64,000 bases of DNA. It comes from Qipengyuania aquimaris. GTDB taxonomy: Bacteria; Pseudomonadota; Alphaproteobacteria; Sphingomonadales; Sphingomonadaceae. The notes under the pieces were generated by a model. The model was not told where the DNA came from and made no database searches. It was given only the letters and a program-made list of their open reading frames with translations. The stretch spans positions 124,001 through 188,000 of the forward strand of contig NZ_WTYI01000001.1 of the NCBI RefSeq assembly GCF_009827445.1, given 5' to 3'. Positions within the stretch are counted from its first letter, which is position 1, and each line of letters begins with the position of its first letter. A program made the position numbers and the translations under genes. Positions 1 through 7,979 of this stretch are shown here, piece by piece.

Positions 1-1
1 C

Positions 2-397
2 AAGGACGGCCTGGTGCCGACCAATTTCTACGCCTGCAATTTCCAGGGCCAGATCGGCTATCACGACTTCGAGGGCGTGACCGTGCGCGCCGAAGAGGGT
101 GACCGCCTGGTCGAGAACCTCGGCAACCACTCGATCCTGATGCTGCGCAACCACGGCCCCGTGGTGATGGACAAGACCATCCCCGGGATGTTCGTGAAGA
201 TGTGGGCGCTCCAGCGTGCCTGCGAAATCCAGGTCGCGACCCTTTCGCAGGGTGAGGCCAACGTGATTTCGCAAGAGGTGGTCGACGTTCACCAGCGCGA
301 CCTTGCCGTGATGGCCAGCCAGGGCGGCGCAGGCGTCCTCGATTTCGAGGCGTGGAAGCGCCGCGTGTCCAAGATCGACGACAGCTGGCAGAGCTGA
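2..397 (+). CDS. Class II aldolase/adducin family protein, 3' part only
   Basis: This is the C-terminal 131 residues of a class II aldolase/adducin domain protein whose start lies before the window. The visible part has YHDFEG followed by the family motif LRNHGPVV, whose histidine is normally a ligand of the catalytic divalent metal. Family members are aldolases, epimerases or decarboxylases acting on small sugar phosphates or hydroxy acids, as well as adducin-like proteins. The substrate cannot be told from this fragment. The stop codon overlaps the start of the next gene (TGATG), so the two are probably translationally coupled. Confidence 0.85.
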   Translation, partial: KDGLVPTNFYACNFQGQIGYHDFEGVTVRAEEGDRLVENLGNHSILMLRNHGPVVMDKTIPGMFVKMWALQRACEIQVATLSQGEANVISQEVVDVHQRDLAVMASQGGAGVLDFEAWKRRVSKIDDSWQS

Positions 398-609
398 TGG
401 CGGCAGGGAAGACCTGCCCGAAATGCGAAGGGCGGATGGAAGAGGGCTTCACGGTCGATCGCGGTTACGGAGAGGCCCACGTGCCCGGCTGGCACAAGGG
501 CGCCCCTGACAAGAGATGGTGGGGGCTCAAGGTCGACAAGAAGAGCCTGCTCGCTATTGAGAGCTGGCGCTGCAATCGTTGCGGCTATCTCGAACACTAC
601 GCCCGATAG
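397..609 (+). CDS. Small zinc-ribbon protein (DUF6487-like)
   Basis: This is a 70-residue protein. It has an N-terminal CPKC pair and a C-terminal CNRC pair that should bind one zinc ion, with a tryptophan-rich middle (GWHKG, RWWG). The spacing resembles the DUF6487-type zinc-ribbon family; I recall that name from memory. The ATG at 397 was chosen over an upstream in-frame start because it overlaps the stop of the preceding aldolase gene and begins just before the first cysteine pair. Its function is unknown. It is followed after 12 bases by a 2Fe-2S protein gene, suggesting one transcript. Confidence 0.75.
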   Translation: MAAGKTCPKCEGRMEEGFTVDRGYGEAHVPGWHKGAPDKRWWGLKVDKKSLLAIESWRCNRCGYLEHYAR

Positions 610-621
610 GTCCCGCCACCC

Positions 622-1194
622 ATGTCACGCATGACTGTGAACGATCGTCCGGTCGAATTCCTGATGGACGACGATACGCCCCTCCTGTGGGCCTTGCGTG
701 ACGCCGCCAACCTCACCGGCACCAAATACGGATGCGGCACGGGCGATTGCGGATCGTGCATGGTCCATATCGACGGCGAACCGCTGCGCTCCTGTCTCGT
801 GACCATCGGAGAAGCGGAGGGACGCTTCGTCACGACGATCGAGGGGCTGAGCGGCGACCGCTCGCACCCCGTCCAGCAGGCACTGGTAGCGGAACAGGCA
901 ATCCAGTGCGGGTTCTGCACGCCGGGCATCGTCATGGCGGCGGCTGCCCTCATCAACCGCAATCCCGGCGCGTCGGAAGCCGACATCAAGGCTGCCGTGC
1001 CAAACCTATGCCGCTGCGGCGTCTATCCCCGACTGGTGAGTGCCATCCAGCGAGCGGGGCGCGTCGCGCGGAGGCAGGAGCGGATCAGCGCGGCACCTGC
1101 GCCGGGCATCAGCAGCGAGGACGCTGCGCGCGAAGTGCCTGCGCTTGCCGCGCCCCCGGAAGAAAGCGGGCGACCAGAGCCTGAAGACAGGTGA
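622..1194 (+). CDS. 2Fe-2S small subunit of a xanthine dehydrogenase/CoxS-type molybdenum hydroxylase
   Basis: A 190-residue protein with both iron-sulfur domains of the family. The plant-ferredoxin-type cluster has Cys38, Cys43, Cys46 and Cys58. The second, four-helix cluster has Cys96, Cys99, Cys130 and Cys132 in the QCGFCTPG and CRCG motifs. Such subunits pass electrons from a molybdopterin large subunit, for example in isoquinoline 1-oxidoreductase or CO dehydrogenase relatives. About 50 residues rich in Ala, Pro and Glu extend past the last domain. No large-subunit gene lies downstream: a perfect hairpin and a convergent receptor gene follow. If a partner exists it is upstream of the window or elsewhere. 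Met4 (631) is an alternative start. Confidence 0.88.
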   Translation: MSRMTVNDRPVEFLMDDDTPLLWALRDAANLTGTKYGCGTGDCGSCMVHIDGEPLRSCLVTIGEAEGRFVTTIEGLSGDRSHPVQQALVAEQAIQCGFCTPGIVMAAAALINRNPGASEADIKAAVPNLCRCGVYPRLVSAIQRAGRVARRQERISAAPAPGISSEDAAREVPALAAPPEESGRPEPEDR

Positions 1195-1195
1195 C

Positions 1196-1218
1196 AAAGG
1201 CGACACCGTGTCGCCTTT
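1196..1218 (+). terminator. Perfect inverted repeat after the 2Fe-2S gene
   Basis: Two 11-base arms (AAAGGCGACAC and its complement) flank a single central C, beginning one base after the stop codon of the preceding gene. The position suggests a transcription terminator. No real T-run follows, so factor-independent activity is uncertain. Confidence 0.5.
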
Positions 1219-1323
1219 GGGCGGTCATCTCAACATATTGAAATAGATGAAAAAAAGCCTGCGTATCCCCGTCCCGGGACAGGGTGACACCTCGTTCCGC
1301 AAACGCTTGATCGACCTGGAGAA

Positions 1324-1372
1324 AGAGCGACTTTCCCTCTGCGCAATAACGCGCGTGTAGGAAAGTCGCTCT
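1324..1372. terminator. Long hairpin with perfect 13-base arms downstream of the siderophore receptor
   Basis: AGAGCGACTTTCC at 1324-1336 is perfectly complementary to 1360-1372. The 23-base loop contains a nested GCGC/GCGC pair. The element starts 16 bases beyond the stop of the minus-strand TonB receptor. On that strand the stem is followed by TTTCTCC, so a terminator or a 3' mRNA stabiliser is the simplest reading. Confidence 0.45.
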
Positions 1373-1388
1373 CTATGCAGGCATTGCC

Positions 1389-3503
1389 CTAGATTTCGAA
1401 GCGGACGCCGATACGCGCGCTGAAGGGATCGGCCGGCTGGATATTGTTGTTGCCGTGCGCGCTCGGATAAAAATCCTCGTCGAACAGGTTCTCGATGTTG
1501 AGCTGCACGCTCAGCCTGTCGCTGACGGTGTAGTACGCAGCGGCATCGACGCGCCAGTAGCTGGGCAGGACCACCGTATTGGAGAAGCTTGCGAACTGGT
1601 CCGACTGATGGATACCGCCGAAGCCGAAGCCCAGCTGTTCGGTCACGTCGAAGCGGTTCCATGCGCTAATCGAGTGCTTGGGAAGCTGCTGCAGGCGCTG
1701 GCCGGCATCGCCGAAAGCGTTGTCGTTCAGCAATTCGCCCTCGAGATAGGTGTAGCCGAGATTGGCTTTCCAGAAATCGGCAATCTCGCCGACCGCGCTG
1801 AATTCGAAACCTTCGATACGGCTCTCGCCGGCAAGGACAGTGAGCGTCGGATCGGTGGGCGAGGGCGCCTGGATATTGGTCCGCTCGAGACGGAAGAGCG
1901 CCGCGCTCAGGAGGACCTTGTCGAGCGGTGCCCACTTTGCGCCGAGTTCGTAATTGGTGAACTTTTCCGGCTCGAACTGCGCATCGCCCTGCGACAGGAT
2001 GAAGAACTGGTCGCCCGCCTGGGGCAGGAAGCTTTCCGAATAGGACGCATAGAGCGACAGATCAGGCGTCGGCTTCACGATCAGGCCGAGGCGGGGGCTG
2101 AACTTCTCGTCGACACGGTCGCCGGGCTGTCCATTGAGCACGTTCACGGTTTCGAGGTCGAAGCGGTCCCAGCGAACGCCGGCCACCAGTTCGAGATACT
2201 CGCCGATCTCGAGCTGTTCCTGGATGTAGAAGGAAAGCGTTTCGAGATTGCTGTCGCGCGAGCGGGACACGGGGTTCAGCTGGAACGGCGGAATGAACAG
2301 GACATCGGTCAGCGGCGTCTCGTTCGGCTGCAGCGCATCGGGATCGCTCGCATCCACCGCACGGGTGAAGGAAACCGTCTGGCGCTGGTTGGCCGAATCC
2401 TGGCGACCCGCTTCCATGCCGAAGAGCAGGGTGGAGGACAGGTTGTCGCCGAAGTCCGCTTCCCAGACGAGGTTCGCTTGGCCGATCCAGTTGGTGCGCT
2501 GCTGCGCATCCAGATAGCCGCCGAGCGTCACGGTCTCGCCGTCGGTGCCCGAGGGAACGATGTTGGAATAGACCTTGTCGTAATCGGCGAACTGGACCGT
2601 GGCATTGGCAGTAAGGCCGCTGTTGAAATCGTGTTCGAGGCGGACGCGGCTGATATGCACGTCGACTTCAGAGCGGTTGAACCCGGCATCGCCGAAGAAG
2701 GTGCTGTCGAAACCGGTCAGCGGACGATTGTCGAGCGAGGGTACGCCGCGGTCGGTGACGCGCTCGTCATTGTCGTAGGTGTAGCTGGCGATCAGCGTCG
2801 TGTCCGCGCCGAGGGCTGCGGTGACCGTCGGCGATACGCCGATGAAGCGACCGTTGTAGAAGTCGCGATCGTTGTCGAATTCCTCGTAGGTCGTGTTGAT
2901 GCGCAGCGCGACGTCGTTGGACATGGCCTGGTTCACGTCGGCCAGCAGGGCGAACGCACCGAAGGTGTCGACGGAAGCTTCGCCGCTGGTGAAGACATCG
3001 CCCAGTTCCGCGCGCTTGGCCACGCGGTTGATCGCACCGCCGCCTGCGCCGCGACCGAAGATCAGCGCATTGGCACCCTTCAGAACTTCGACGCGGTCGA
3101 TATTGTAGAGCGAGCGGTAATATTGCGCATCATCGCGCAGACCGTCGATGTAGAAGTCCGCAGTGGTCTCCTGGCCGCGAATGAATACCTCGTCGCGGTG
3201 GCCTTCGCCCGTTTCCATGCTGATGCCGGGTACATAGCGCAGTGCATCGTTGAGCTGGCGGATCGACTGGTCTTCCAGTTGGTCTTCGGTGATGAAGGAT
3301 ACCGCCTGCGGGACGTCGATCAGCGGCGTCGGCGTCTTGGTAGCGGTGGAGCCATCGTCGTTATCGTAACCGTCCGAACGATCGCCCGTCACGACGATGT
3401 CGGTCGGCAGGTAATCGCGTTCAGGCTGCGCCTCTTCCGCTGCAAATGCCGGAGTCGCGAGTGCTGTGGTCGCGGCAAGCAGGGTCAGGGTGGTCGGTTT
3501 CAT
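1389..3503 (-). CDS. TonB-dependent siderophore receptor (Fiu/catecholate type)
   Basis: A 704-residue outer-membrane receptor. It has a signal peptide ending at PAFA, a TonB-box region (DIVVTG), a plug domain with the typical IRGQETTADFYIDGLRDD and VEVLKGANALIFGRGAGGG segments, and a 22-strand-type barrel ending in VRFEI. Within the TonB receptor superfamily the plug is closest to ferric catecholate or monomeric siderophore receptors such as Fiu and FhuE. It should import a ferric siderophore with energy from TonB-ExbBD. The ATG at 3503 was preferred to an upstream TTG because it begins a proper signal peptide. A palindrome centred about 60 bases upstream matches the ones before bfd, which suggests iron repression. 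No siderophore synthesis gene is nearby. Confidence 0.92.
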   Translation of the reverse strand: MKPTTLTLLAATTALATPAFAAEEAQPERDYLPTDIVVTGDRSDGYDNDDGSTATKTPTPLIDVPQAVSFITEDQLEDQSIRQLNDALRYVPGISMETGEGHRDEVFIRGQETTADFYIDGLRDDAQYYRSLYNIDRVEVLKGANALIFGRGAGGGAINRVAKRAELGDVFTSGEASVDTFGAFALLADVNQAMSNDVALRINTTYEEFDNDRDFYNGRFIGVSPTVTAALGADTTLIASYTYDNDERVTDRGVPSLDNRPLTGFDSTFFGDAGFNRSEVDVHISRVRLEHDFNSGLTANATVQFADYDKVYSNIVPSGTDGETVTLGGYLDAQQRTNWIGQANLVWEADFGDNLSSTLLFGMEAGRQDSANQRQTVSFTRAVDASDPDALQPNETPLTDVLFIPPFQLNPVSRSRDSNLETLSFYIQEQLEIGEYLELVAGVRWDRFDLETVNVLNGQPGDRVDEKFSPRLGLIVKPTPDLSLYASYSESFLPQAGDQFFILSQGDAQFEPEKFTNYELGAKWAPLDKVLLSAALFRLERTNIQAPSPTDPTLTVLAGESRIEGFEFSAVGEIADFWKANLGYTYLEGELLNDNAFGDAGQRLQQLPKHSISAWNRFDVTEQLGFGFGGIHQSDQFASFSNTVVLPSYWRVDAAAYYTVSDRLSVQLNIENLFDEDFYPSAHGNNNIQPADPFSARIGVRFEI

Positions 3504-3550
3504 GCAAAGCTTTCTGTTCTTGCGAGAGATTCTCAATTTCTTGACGCCCT

Positions 3551-3575
3551 GCTATTGCGACCTATTCGCATTAGC
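3551..3575. promoter_or_regulatory. Candidate iron-responsive operator (TTGCGA-N5-TCGCAT)
   Basis: GCTAtTGCGA and TCGCAtTAGC are inverted around CCTAT, giving 9 of 10 complementary positions. It lies between the divergent siderophore receptor (ATG at 3503) and the ArsC-family gene (ATG at 3677). The same core, TTGCGA-N5-TCGCAA, occurs twice before bfd in this window. An iron-responsive regulator of the Fur family is a reasonable guess but is inferred only. Confidence 0.55.
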
Positions 3576-3676
3576 AACCCATAATGCCGAAATTGACGAT
3601 GAAAAAATCGCAAGGGTGCCTTTCACTGATCGCAACAGGCGATTAGATGCTGCGCCAATCACTCAGGAGAACCCCC

Positions 3677-4021
3677 ATGAAAGCGACCATCTGGCACAAT
3701 CCGAAATGCGGCACTTCGCGAAAGACGCTGGCTATCCTGGAAAACCTGTCGGGGGTCGAAGTGGAGGTTATCGAATACCTTAAGGCGCCGCCCAGCGCCG
3801 ACAAGCTTGCCCAGCTTTACAAGGATGCGGGCATCTCGCCTGCTGAAGGACTGCGCAAGCGCGGCACCGATGCCGAAGAGCGTGGCCTGCAGGATGCTGC
3901 GGACAACGTGGTGCTGGAGGCGATGGCTTCCGAGCCGATCCTGATCGAACGGCCGCTGGTCGAAACGGACAAGGGCGTCCGCCTATGCCGCCCGCAGGAC
4001 AAGGTGCTCGAAATTCTCTAG
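3677..4021 (+). CDS. arsC: ArsC-family reductase (arsenate reductase, glutaredoxin type)
   Basis: A 114-residue thioredoxin-fold protein of the ArsC/Spx superfamily. The catalytic Cys11 sits in NPKCGTSR. Arg60, Arg92 and Arg105 match the three arginines that bind arsenate in the plasmid R773-type enzyme. It would reduce arsenate to arsenite using glutathione and glutaredoxin. The ATG at 3677 is preceded by AGGAG at 3665-3669. There is no arsenite pump or ArsR gene next to it, so a housekeeping role is also possible. Its stop overlaps that of the convergent MFS gene in a shared CTAG. Confidence 0.85.
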   Translation: MKATIWHNPKCGTSRKTLAILENLSGVEVEVIEYLKAPPSADKLAQLYKDAGISPAEGLRKRGTDAEERGLQDAADNVVLEAMASEPILIERPLVETDKGVRLCRPQDKVLEIL

Positions 4022-5367
4022 GCGCGCTCGCGGGTCAGCTTGCTGTCGGGCTGCAGGCTGAACCACCCGTAGACGAACACGATGGCGCATAGCGCGACGA
4101 TCAGGCCGAAGCCCAGCCAGTCGGAGTGACCGTACAGCCATACCCCGAGCGCTGGGGCGTAGATGTAGCTGGCACCTGCAACCGAGGCTGTCACGCCGCC
4201 CGCCTGCCCCTGTTCCGCGCGTGTCACTGCAAGGGAAGTGCCGGATGTCGATCCCGGCCTGAACAGGCCGAAGCCGAGCGAGGCGATCGCGAAGCTCAGC
4301 GCGATCGAATGAATGTCGTCGGCAACGCCCAGCAAGGCCACGCCGAAACCGGCAACGGCGATGCCCGAAAGTGTCGCACCACGTGGTCCGAGATTGAGTC
4401 GCGGGATGAGGCCCCACTGTGCAAGCAAGGTTGCGATAGCACCGGCCATCAGGACCAAGCCAACCGGGCCAGTGCCTTCCGCTGGCGTGTCGCGCAGGCC
4501 AAGCCGGTCGAGCACCAGGAAGCCGGCAATGCCGAGTACCATGGCCTGTGCATGTCCGCCTAGCAGACCCACGGTAACCCAGGGGCGCAGGCGCGGTTCG
4601 AACCAGCGCAATTTGTGCGGCTCGACCTCTTCCTCGTCCTCGTCCTCGTCTAGGTCCGCCGAGTGCGAGGCGCCCGCGTAGGGCGCATCGTAGGCGCTGC
4701 CCCTTGCTGCGAATTGCGGTTCGTCATTCGGCAACCTCAGGCGCAGAGCCATGAGAGTGATGATCCCGATGAGGGCAAAGATGATGAAGGGCCCGGTCAG
4801 CCCTACGAATGGTAGGACCATCAGGGGCGCGAGTGCAGGGCCGATCACCGTCCCCAGACCGAAGCTCGAGGCGATCAGCGACAGCGCCTGCGTTCGCTGC
4901 GCGCGCGGTGTGCGGCTGGCAACATAAGCCTGCACGGCAGGCGGCGCCGCACTGCCGAAACCGCCGTAAAGGCTGCGTGCGGCGGCAAATGCGATGAGGG
5001 CCGCCGTTCCGCTCAGCAATCCGATCAGGCCGAACCACAGGGCAAGCCCGCATAGTGCCATCGATATGATAAACCCGATCATTCCCAGGGCCATCATGGC
5101 CTTGCGGCCCCGCCGGTCGGAGCGATCGGCCCAGAACGGCGCGCAAACGACCCACAGGAGGGCGGACCAGCTATATGCGAGGCTGATCCAGACATCGTCG
5201 ATTTTAAGGGCCGTGCCGATCGAGGGCATGACCGACTGCATTGCGGTGTTACCGGCAGCTGTGGTCAGCATTACCGCGAAGAGCAGCGTCATCCGCTCGC
5301 GCGAGATGGGTTTTGGTGCCTTGGCAACCGGTGACGTCACGGCGTCGGAAAGATCGGCATCTGCCAT
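4018..5367 (-). CDS. MFS transporter
   Basis: A 449-residue inner-membrane protein with the major facilitator pattern. The loop after the second helix carries the signature [14 protein letters not shown]. About 12 hydrophobic helices are split by a long cytoplasmic loop at about residues 225-250 that is very acidic (DEDEDEEE). It resembles drug or metabolite exporters of the DHA group, but the substrate is unknown. It is convergent with the ArsC-family gene and shares stop-codon bases with it. Physical proximity to an arsenate reductase is suggestive only, since the two genes are on opposite strands. Confidence 0.85.
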   Translation of the reverse strand: MADADLSDAVTSPVAKAPKPISRERMTLLFAVMLTTAAGNTAMQSVMPSIGTALKIDDVWISLAYSWSALLWVVCAPFWADRSDRRGRKAMMALGMIGFIISMALCGLALWFGLIGLLSGTAALIAFAAARSLYGGFGSAAPPAVQAYVASRTPRAQRTQALSLIASSFGLGTVIGPALAPLMVLPFVGLTGPFIIFALIGIITLMALRLRLPNDEPQFAARGSAYDAPYAGASHSADLDEDEDEEEVEPHKLRWFEPRLRPWVTVGLLGGHAQAMVLGIAGFLVLDRLGLRDTPAEGTGPVGLVLMAGAIATLLAQWGLIPRLNLGPRGATLSGIAVAGFGVALLGVADDIHSIALSFAIASLGFGLFRPGSTSGTSLAVTRAEQGQAGGVTASVAGASYIYAPALGVWLYGHSDWLGFGLIVALCAIVFVYGWFSLQPDSKLTRERA

Positions 5368-5404
5368 AGGCTTTGCGGGCTACGCCGAGCCGCTCTCCCT
5401 TGCA

Positions 5405-6100
5405 ATGGCCAAGCGTGCCTGCCACAGCAAGTGCTTGTCTTTTCGATATGTGAAGGGGCCGGACTTGACCGGAGGCAACAATGTCGGCGCGCTCGAAAGG
5501 CGCTCTTTAAAACAGAAAGCAGCACGCTTCTTCGGCCAGTGGGGCGTCTTCTTTCGCGGCTTTATCGAACACCCCAAGATGGTCGGTTCGATCATTCCCT
5601 CATCGCGTTTCACTATCGAAAAGATGCTCGGCCCGGTCAAATGGGACGAATGCAAGCTGTTCGTCGAATACGGTCCGGGGGTCGGGACATTCTGCCAGGC
5701 TGTTCTCGATCGCCTGCCGCGCGATGGCGCGCTGATCGTGATCGACACCAACCCGCTCTATATCGACTACCTGCGCAAGCATTTCATCGACAGCCGCTTT
5801 ACTGCCGTTCACGGGTCGGCTGCCGATGTCGAAGAGATCGTAAAGGCGCATGGGCACGATCACGCCGATTACGTGCTTTCGGGCCTTCCGTTCTCGACCC
5901 TGCCGGCAGGAGTAGGTCCGGCCATTGCCGAGGCCACTTATCGAGTGATCCGTCCCGGCGGCGCGTTTCTCGTGTACCAGTTCTCCGCCAAGGCGCGCGA
6001 TTACATGGCGCCGTACTTTCAGCGGATCGAACGAGGGTTCGAAGCGCTCAACGTGTTGCCCTGCCAGCTGTTCTGGGGCTGGAAAGAACCGAAAAGCTAA
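5405..6100 (+). CDS. Class I SAM-dependent methyltransferase (phospholipid N-methyltransferase-like)
   Basis: The conserved part begins near [18 protein letters not shown] and contains the SAM-binding motif [10 protein letters not shown], an acidic [12 protein letters not shown] segment and SGLPFSTLP. This arrangement is typical of small methyltransferases related to phosphatidylethanolamine N-methyltransferase (PmtA) and rRNA adenine dimethylases. The likely substrate is a membrane phospholipid. The start is uncertain: ATG 5405 has no ribosome site, and TTG 5465 has AAGGGG before it. The strongest ribosome site (GGAGG, 5471-5475) serves an ATG at 5481 in another frame that stops after nine codons. 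A frameshift near the start is therefore possible. With ATG 5405 the protein is 231 residues. Its stop overlaps the convergent membrane protein gene. Confidence 0.8.
   Translation: MAKRACHSKCLSFRYVKGPDLTGGNNVGALERRSLKQKAARFFGQWGVFFRGFIEHPKMVGSIIPSSRFTIEKMLGPVKWDECKLFVEYGPGVGTFCQAVLDRLPRDGALIVIDTNPLYIDYLRKHFIDSRFTAVHGSAADVEEIVKAHGHDHADYVLSGLPFSTLPAGVGPAIAEATYRVIRPGGAFLVYQFSAKARDYMAPYFQRIERGFEALNVLPCQLFWGWKEPKS
5481..5510 (+). CDS. Nine-codon mini-ORF with strong ribosome site at the methyltransferase start
   Basis: GGAGG at 5471-5475 is followed after five bases by ATG at 5481. The frame reads MSARSKGAL and then stops at 5508-5510. It overlaps the methyltransferase frame. Either it is a leader peptide controlling the methyltransferase, or it is the genuine start of that gene cut off by a frame change near CTTTAAAAC. 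Confidence 0.35.
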   Translation: MSARSKGAL

Positions 6101-6924
6101 GCTTCGAGGCTATCGCCGGCCACCGACAGGCGCGACAGCTGCGCGTGGATGGCGGCGAAGATACTGACCATGAATACGGAAGCCAGCGCATCTACGGCGC
6201 CGGCGAAAAGCGCCGTTCCGAAGCCGATCGTCTGCTCGCCGCCGAACGAGAAAATCAGGCCCACGATCCACCCTGCAATCAGGAACAGGATAAAAGCGGC
6301 AACGGCCAGCAGGAGATAGAAGCCGAGCAGCCGGAACGAATTGCCCCTCGTCAGCCTCCACGATCTGCGCAATGCCGCAACGGGATTACGCTCTCCCTCA
6401 AGGCCGATGACTGCTGTCGTCAGAGAGAACTTGATCATCAGGTAGATAACCAGCGGGATCATGACCAATGCCCCGACCACGGCGATCGGCGAAAGGCCAG
6501 CGAGGGCGGGCAATGCCACAAGCAGCACGTAGGGGGCCATCAACGCCAGGACCTGCAGGATATAGGCGCCGACAAAGCTTGGCAGCAGGCTGGCAGCCGT
6601 GCCGAGCGCTTCCCCGACCGTCGGCGAAGCGCGGCGGCGCATGAAGGCAAACATCGCCAATTGGGCAAGGCTGGTCAGCAGGAAGACGATAAGGAACAGC
6701 CACCAGTACTCGGCAACGAGTGTCTGCATGGCCTCTTGCAACTGGTCCATGTCGGGCTGTGCCGAATTGCCGCCGGCGATCTGCAGGCTCGCGTCGGGGA
6801 ACAGGATCGCGGCGAATGCGGACGGCAGGAAGATCAGGACGCCTGCGATCGTCGCCAGCAGTCCGAAATTGCTACGGATCATGGCAATCGCCTCGCTCCA
6901 GCCCTTGTCGAAGTCGAATTTCAT
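6097..6924 (-). CDS. Multi-spanning membrane protein of unknown function
   Basis: A 275-residue protein starting MKFDFDKGW. It has about six hydrophobic helices, including [34 protein letters not shown] and [16 protein letters not shown]. The family resembles proteins annotated as glycerophosphodiesterase membrane-domain or YciC-like, but I cannot name it firmly. The ATG at 6924 has AGAGGG upstream; the longer open frame beyond it is a shadow of lipB. It is divergent from lipB and convergent with the methyltransferase, with overlapping stop codons. Confidence 0.7.
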   Translation of the reverse strand: MKFDFDKGWSEAIAMIRSNFGLLATIAGVLIFLPSAFAAILFPDASLQIAGGNSAQPDMDQLQEAMQTLVAEYWWLFLIVFLLTSLAQLAMFAFMRRRASPTVGEALGTAASLLPSFVGAYILQVLALMAPYVLLVALPALAGLSPIAVVGALVMIPLVIYLMIKFSLTTAVIGLEGERNPVAALRRSWRLTRGNSFRLLGFYLLLAVAAFILFLIAGWIVGLIFSFGGEQTIGFGTALFAGAVDALASVFMVSIFAAIHAQLSRLSVAGDSLEA

Positions 6925-6981
6925 CGCGTTACCCTCTCTTTCGCACTTGATAAGCGCAGCGAGCATCGCCACGCAATCACG

Positions 6982-7653
6982 ATGGACGATTTGCTCACCG
7001 ATAGCGTCGAATGGCGTGCCGAAAAGGCGCGAATTCCCTATCGCGAAGCGCTTGAGCATATGGAAAGCCGCAACCGGGCGATTGCCGAGGGCGAAGCGCC
7101 AGAGCTGGTCTGGATGCTCGAGCACCCGCCGGTCTACACCGCCGGTACCAGTGCCGACGGGACGGAATTGCTCGACCCAAGGTTCGAAGTGGTCGAGGCA
7201 GGACGGGGCGGACGCTATACCTATCACGGTCCGGGCCAGCGGATCGGCTACATCATGCTCGACCTGAAGGAACGCGGGCGCGACGTGCGCTGCTTCGTCC
7301 ATTCGGTGGAAGGCTGGGTGATTGCGACGCTGGGCGATCTGGGTGTCGAATGCTGGCGCTCCGAAGGGCGTATCGGCATCTGGACCCGCGATGTGGACGG
7401 TCGTGAAGCAAAGATCGGCGCCATCGGCGTGCGGGTCAGGCGGTGGGTCACGATGCACGGCTTTTCGGTCAATCTCGATCCGGACCTTTCGCATTTCACA
7501 GGGATCGTGCCGTGCGGGATCGACGAATTCGGCGTGACAAGCATGGCACAGCTAGGCCATGCCACTACGCCTGAGGCGTTCGATGAAGCGCTTAGGCAGC
7601 GGGCCGGCGATTTCCTCGCCGCGCTGTCGGGAAAGGAATGTGCGTTGCCATGA
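6982..7653 (+). CDS. lipB: Octanoyltransferase LipB
   Basis: A 223-residue enzyme that moves octanoyl groups from acyl carrier protein to lipoyl domains in the first step of lipoate attachment. The signature is clear: [11 protein letters not shown] at about residues 76-86, the catalytic lysine in AKIGAIGV and the catalytic cysteine in GIVPCGI. Length is normal for the family. The ATG at 6982 was chosen because it starts shortly before the conserved region and lies only 57 bases from the divergent membrane protein gene. Its stop overlaps the start of a small lipoprotein gene (ATGA), so the two are coupled. Confidence 0.95.
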   Translation: MDDLLTDSVEWRAEKARIPYREALEHMESRNRAIAEGEAPELVWMLEHPPVYTAGTSADGTELLDPRFEVVEAGRGGRYTYHGPGQRIGYIMLDLKERGRDVRCFVHSVEGWVIATLGDLGVECWRSEGRIGIWTRDVDGREAKIGAIGVRVRRWVTMHGFSVNLDPDLSHFTGIVPCGIDEFGVTSMAQLGHATTPEAFDEALRQRAGDFLAALSGKECALP

Positions 7654-7979
7654 AGCGGATCGGGATCATTGTTGCTGGCGCGGTGCTGCTCGCGGCCTGC
7701 CAAGACGAGGCGAGCGAGGTTGCAACTTCAGACGAGGCTCAGACCGCTGAAGGCGAAGTGCTGGGCGGCACCATCAGCGACGACATGCTTCCGCTTGCCA
7801 CGAGCACCTCGCAGCCTCCGGCATTGAGGCAACAATCGTCCAACGACAGCTCGACGCCTTCTTCCGGGTCCCCTCCGGCGGAACCTGAAGAGGAAAGCGA
7901 TGAGGAAGCGCCCGCTGCAGAGCCGGCAGAGCCTGCTGGGGATGCACCCGCCGCCGACGCGGACGGCGAGGAGTCTTAA
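7650..7979 (+). CDS. Small acidic lipoprotein
   Basis: A 109-residue predicted lipoprotein. The signal peptide ends in the lipobox LLAAC, so Cys17 should be acylated. After it comes a low-complexity region rich in Ser, Pro, Glu and Ala, very acidic in the last 50 residues, with no recognisable fold. The gene starts inside the lipB stop codon (ATGA), implying one transcript. The function is unknown. Confidence 0.7.
   Translation: MKRIGIIVAGAVLLAACQDEASEVATSDEAQTAEGEVLGGTISDDMLPLATSTSQPPALRQQSSNDSSTPSSGSPPAEPEEESDEEAPAAEPAEPAGDAPAADADGEES

Noticed and set aside
1324..1372. An integron attC site
   Set aside because: The core site pattern of attC and any cassette or integrase gene are missing; the element lies at a normal gene end.
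1455..3584. A 709-codon open frame on the plus strand opposite the siderophore receptor
   Set aside because: It is a mirror frame created by high GC codon bias; it lacks known motifs, and the minus-strand receptor is unmistakable.
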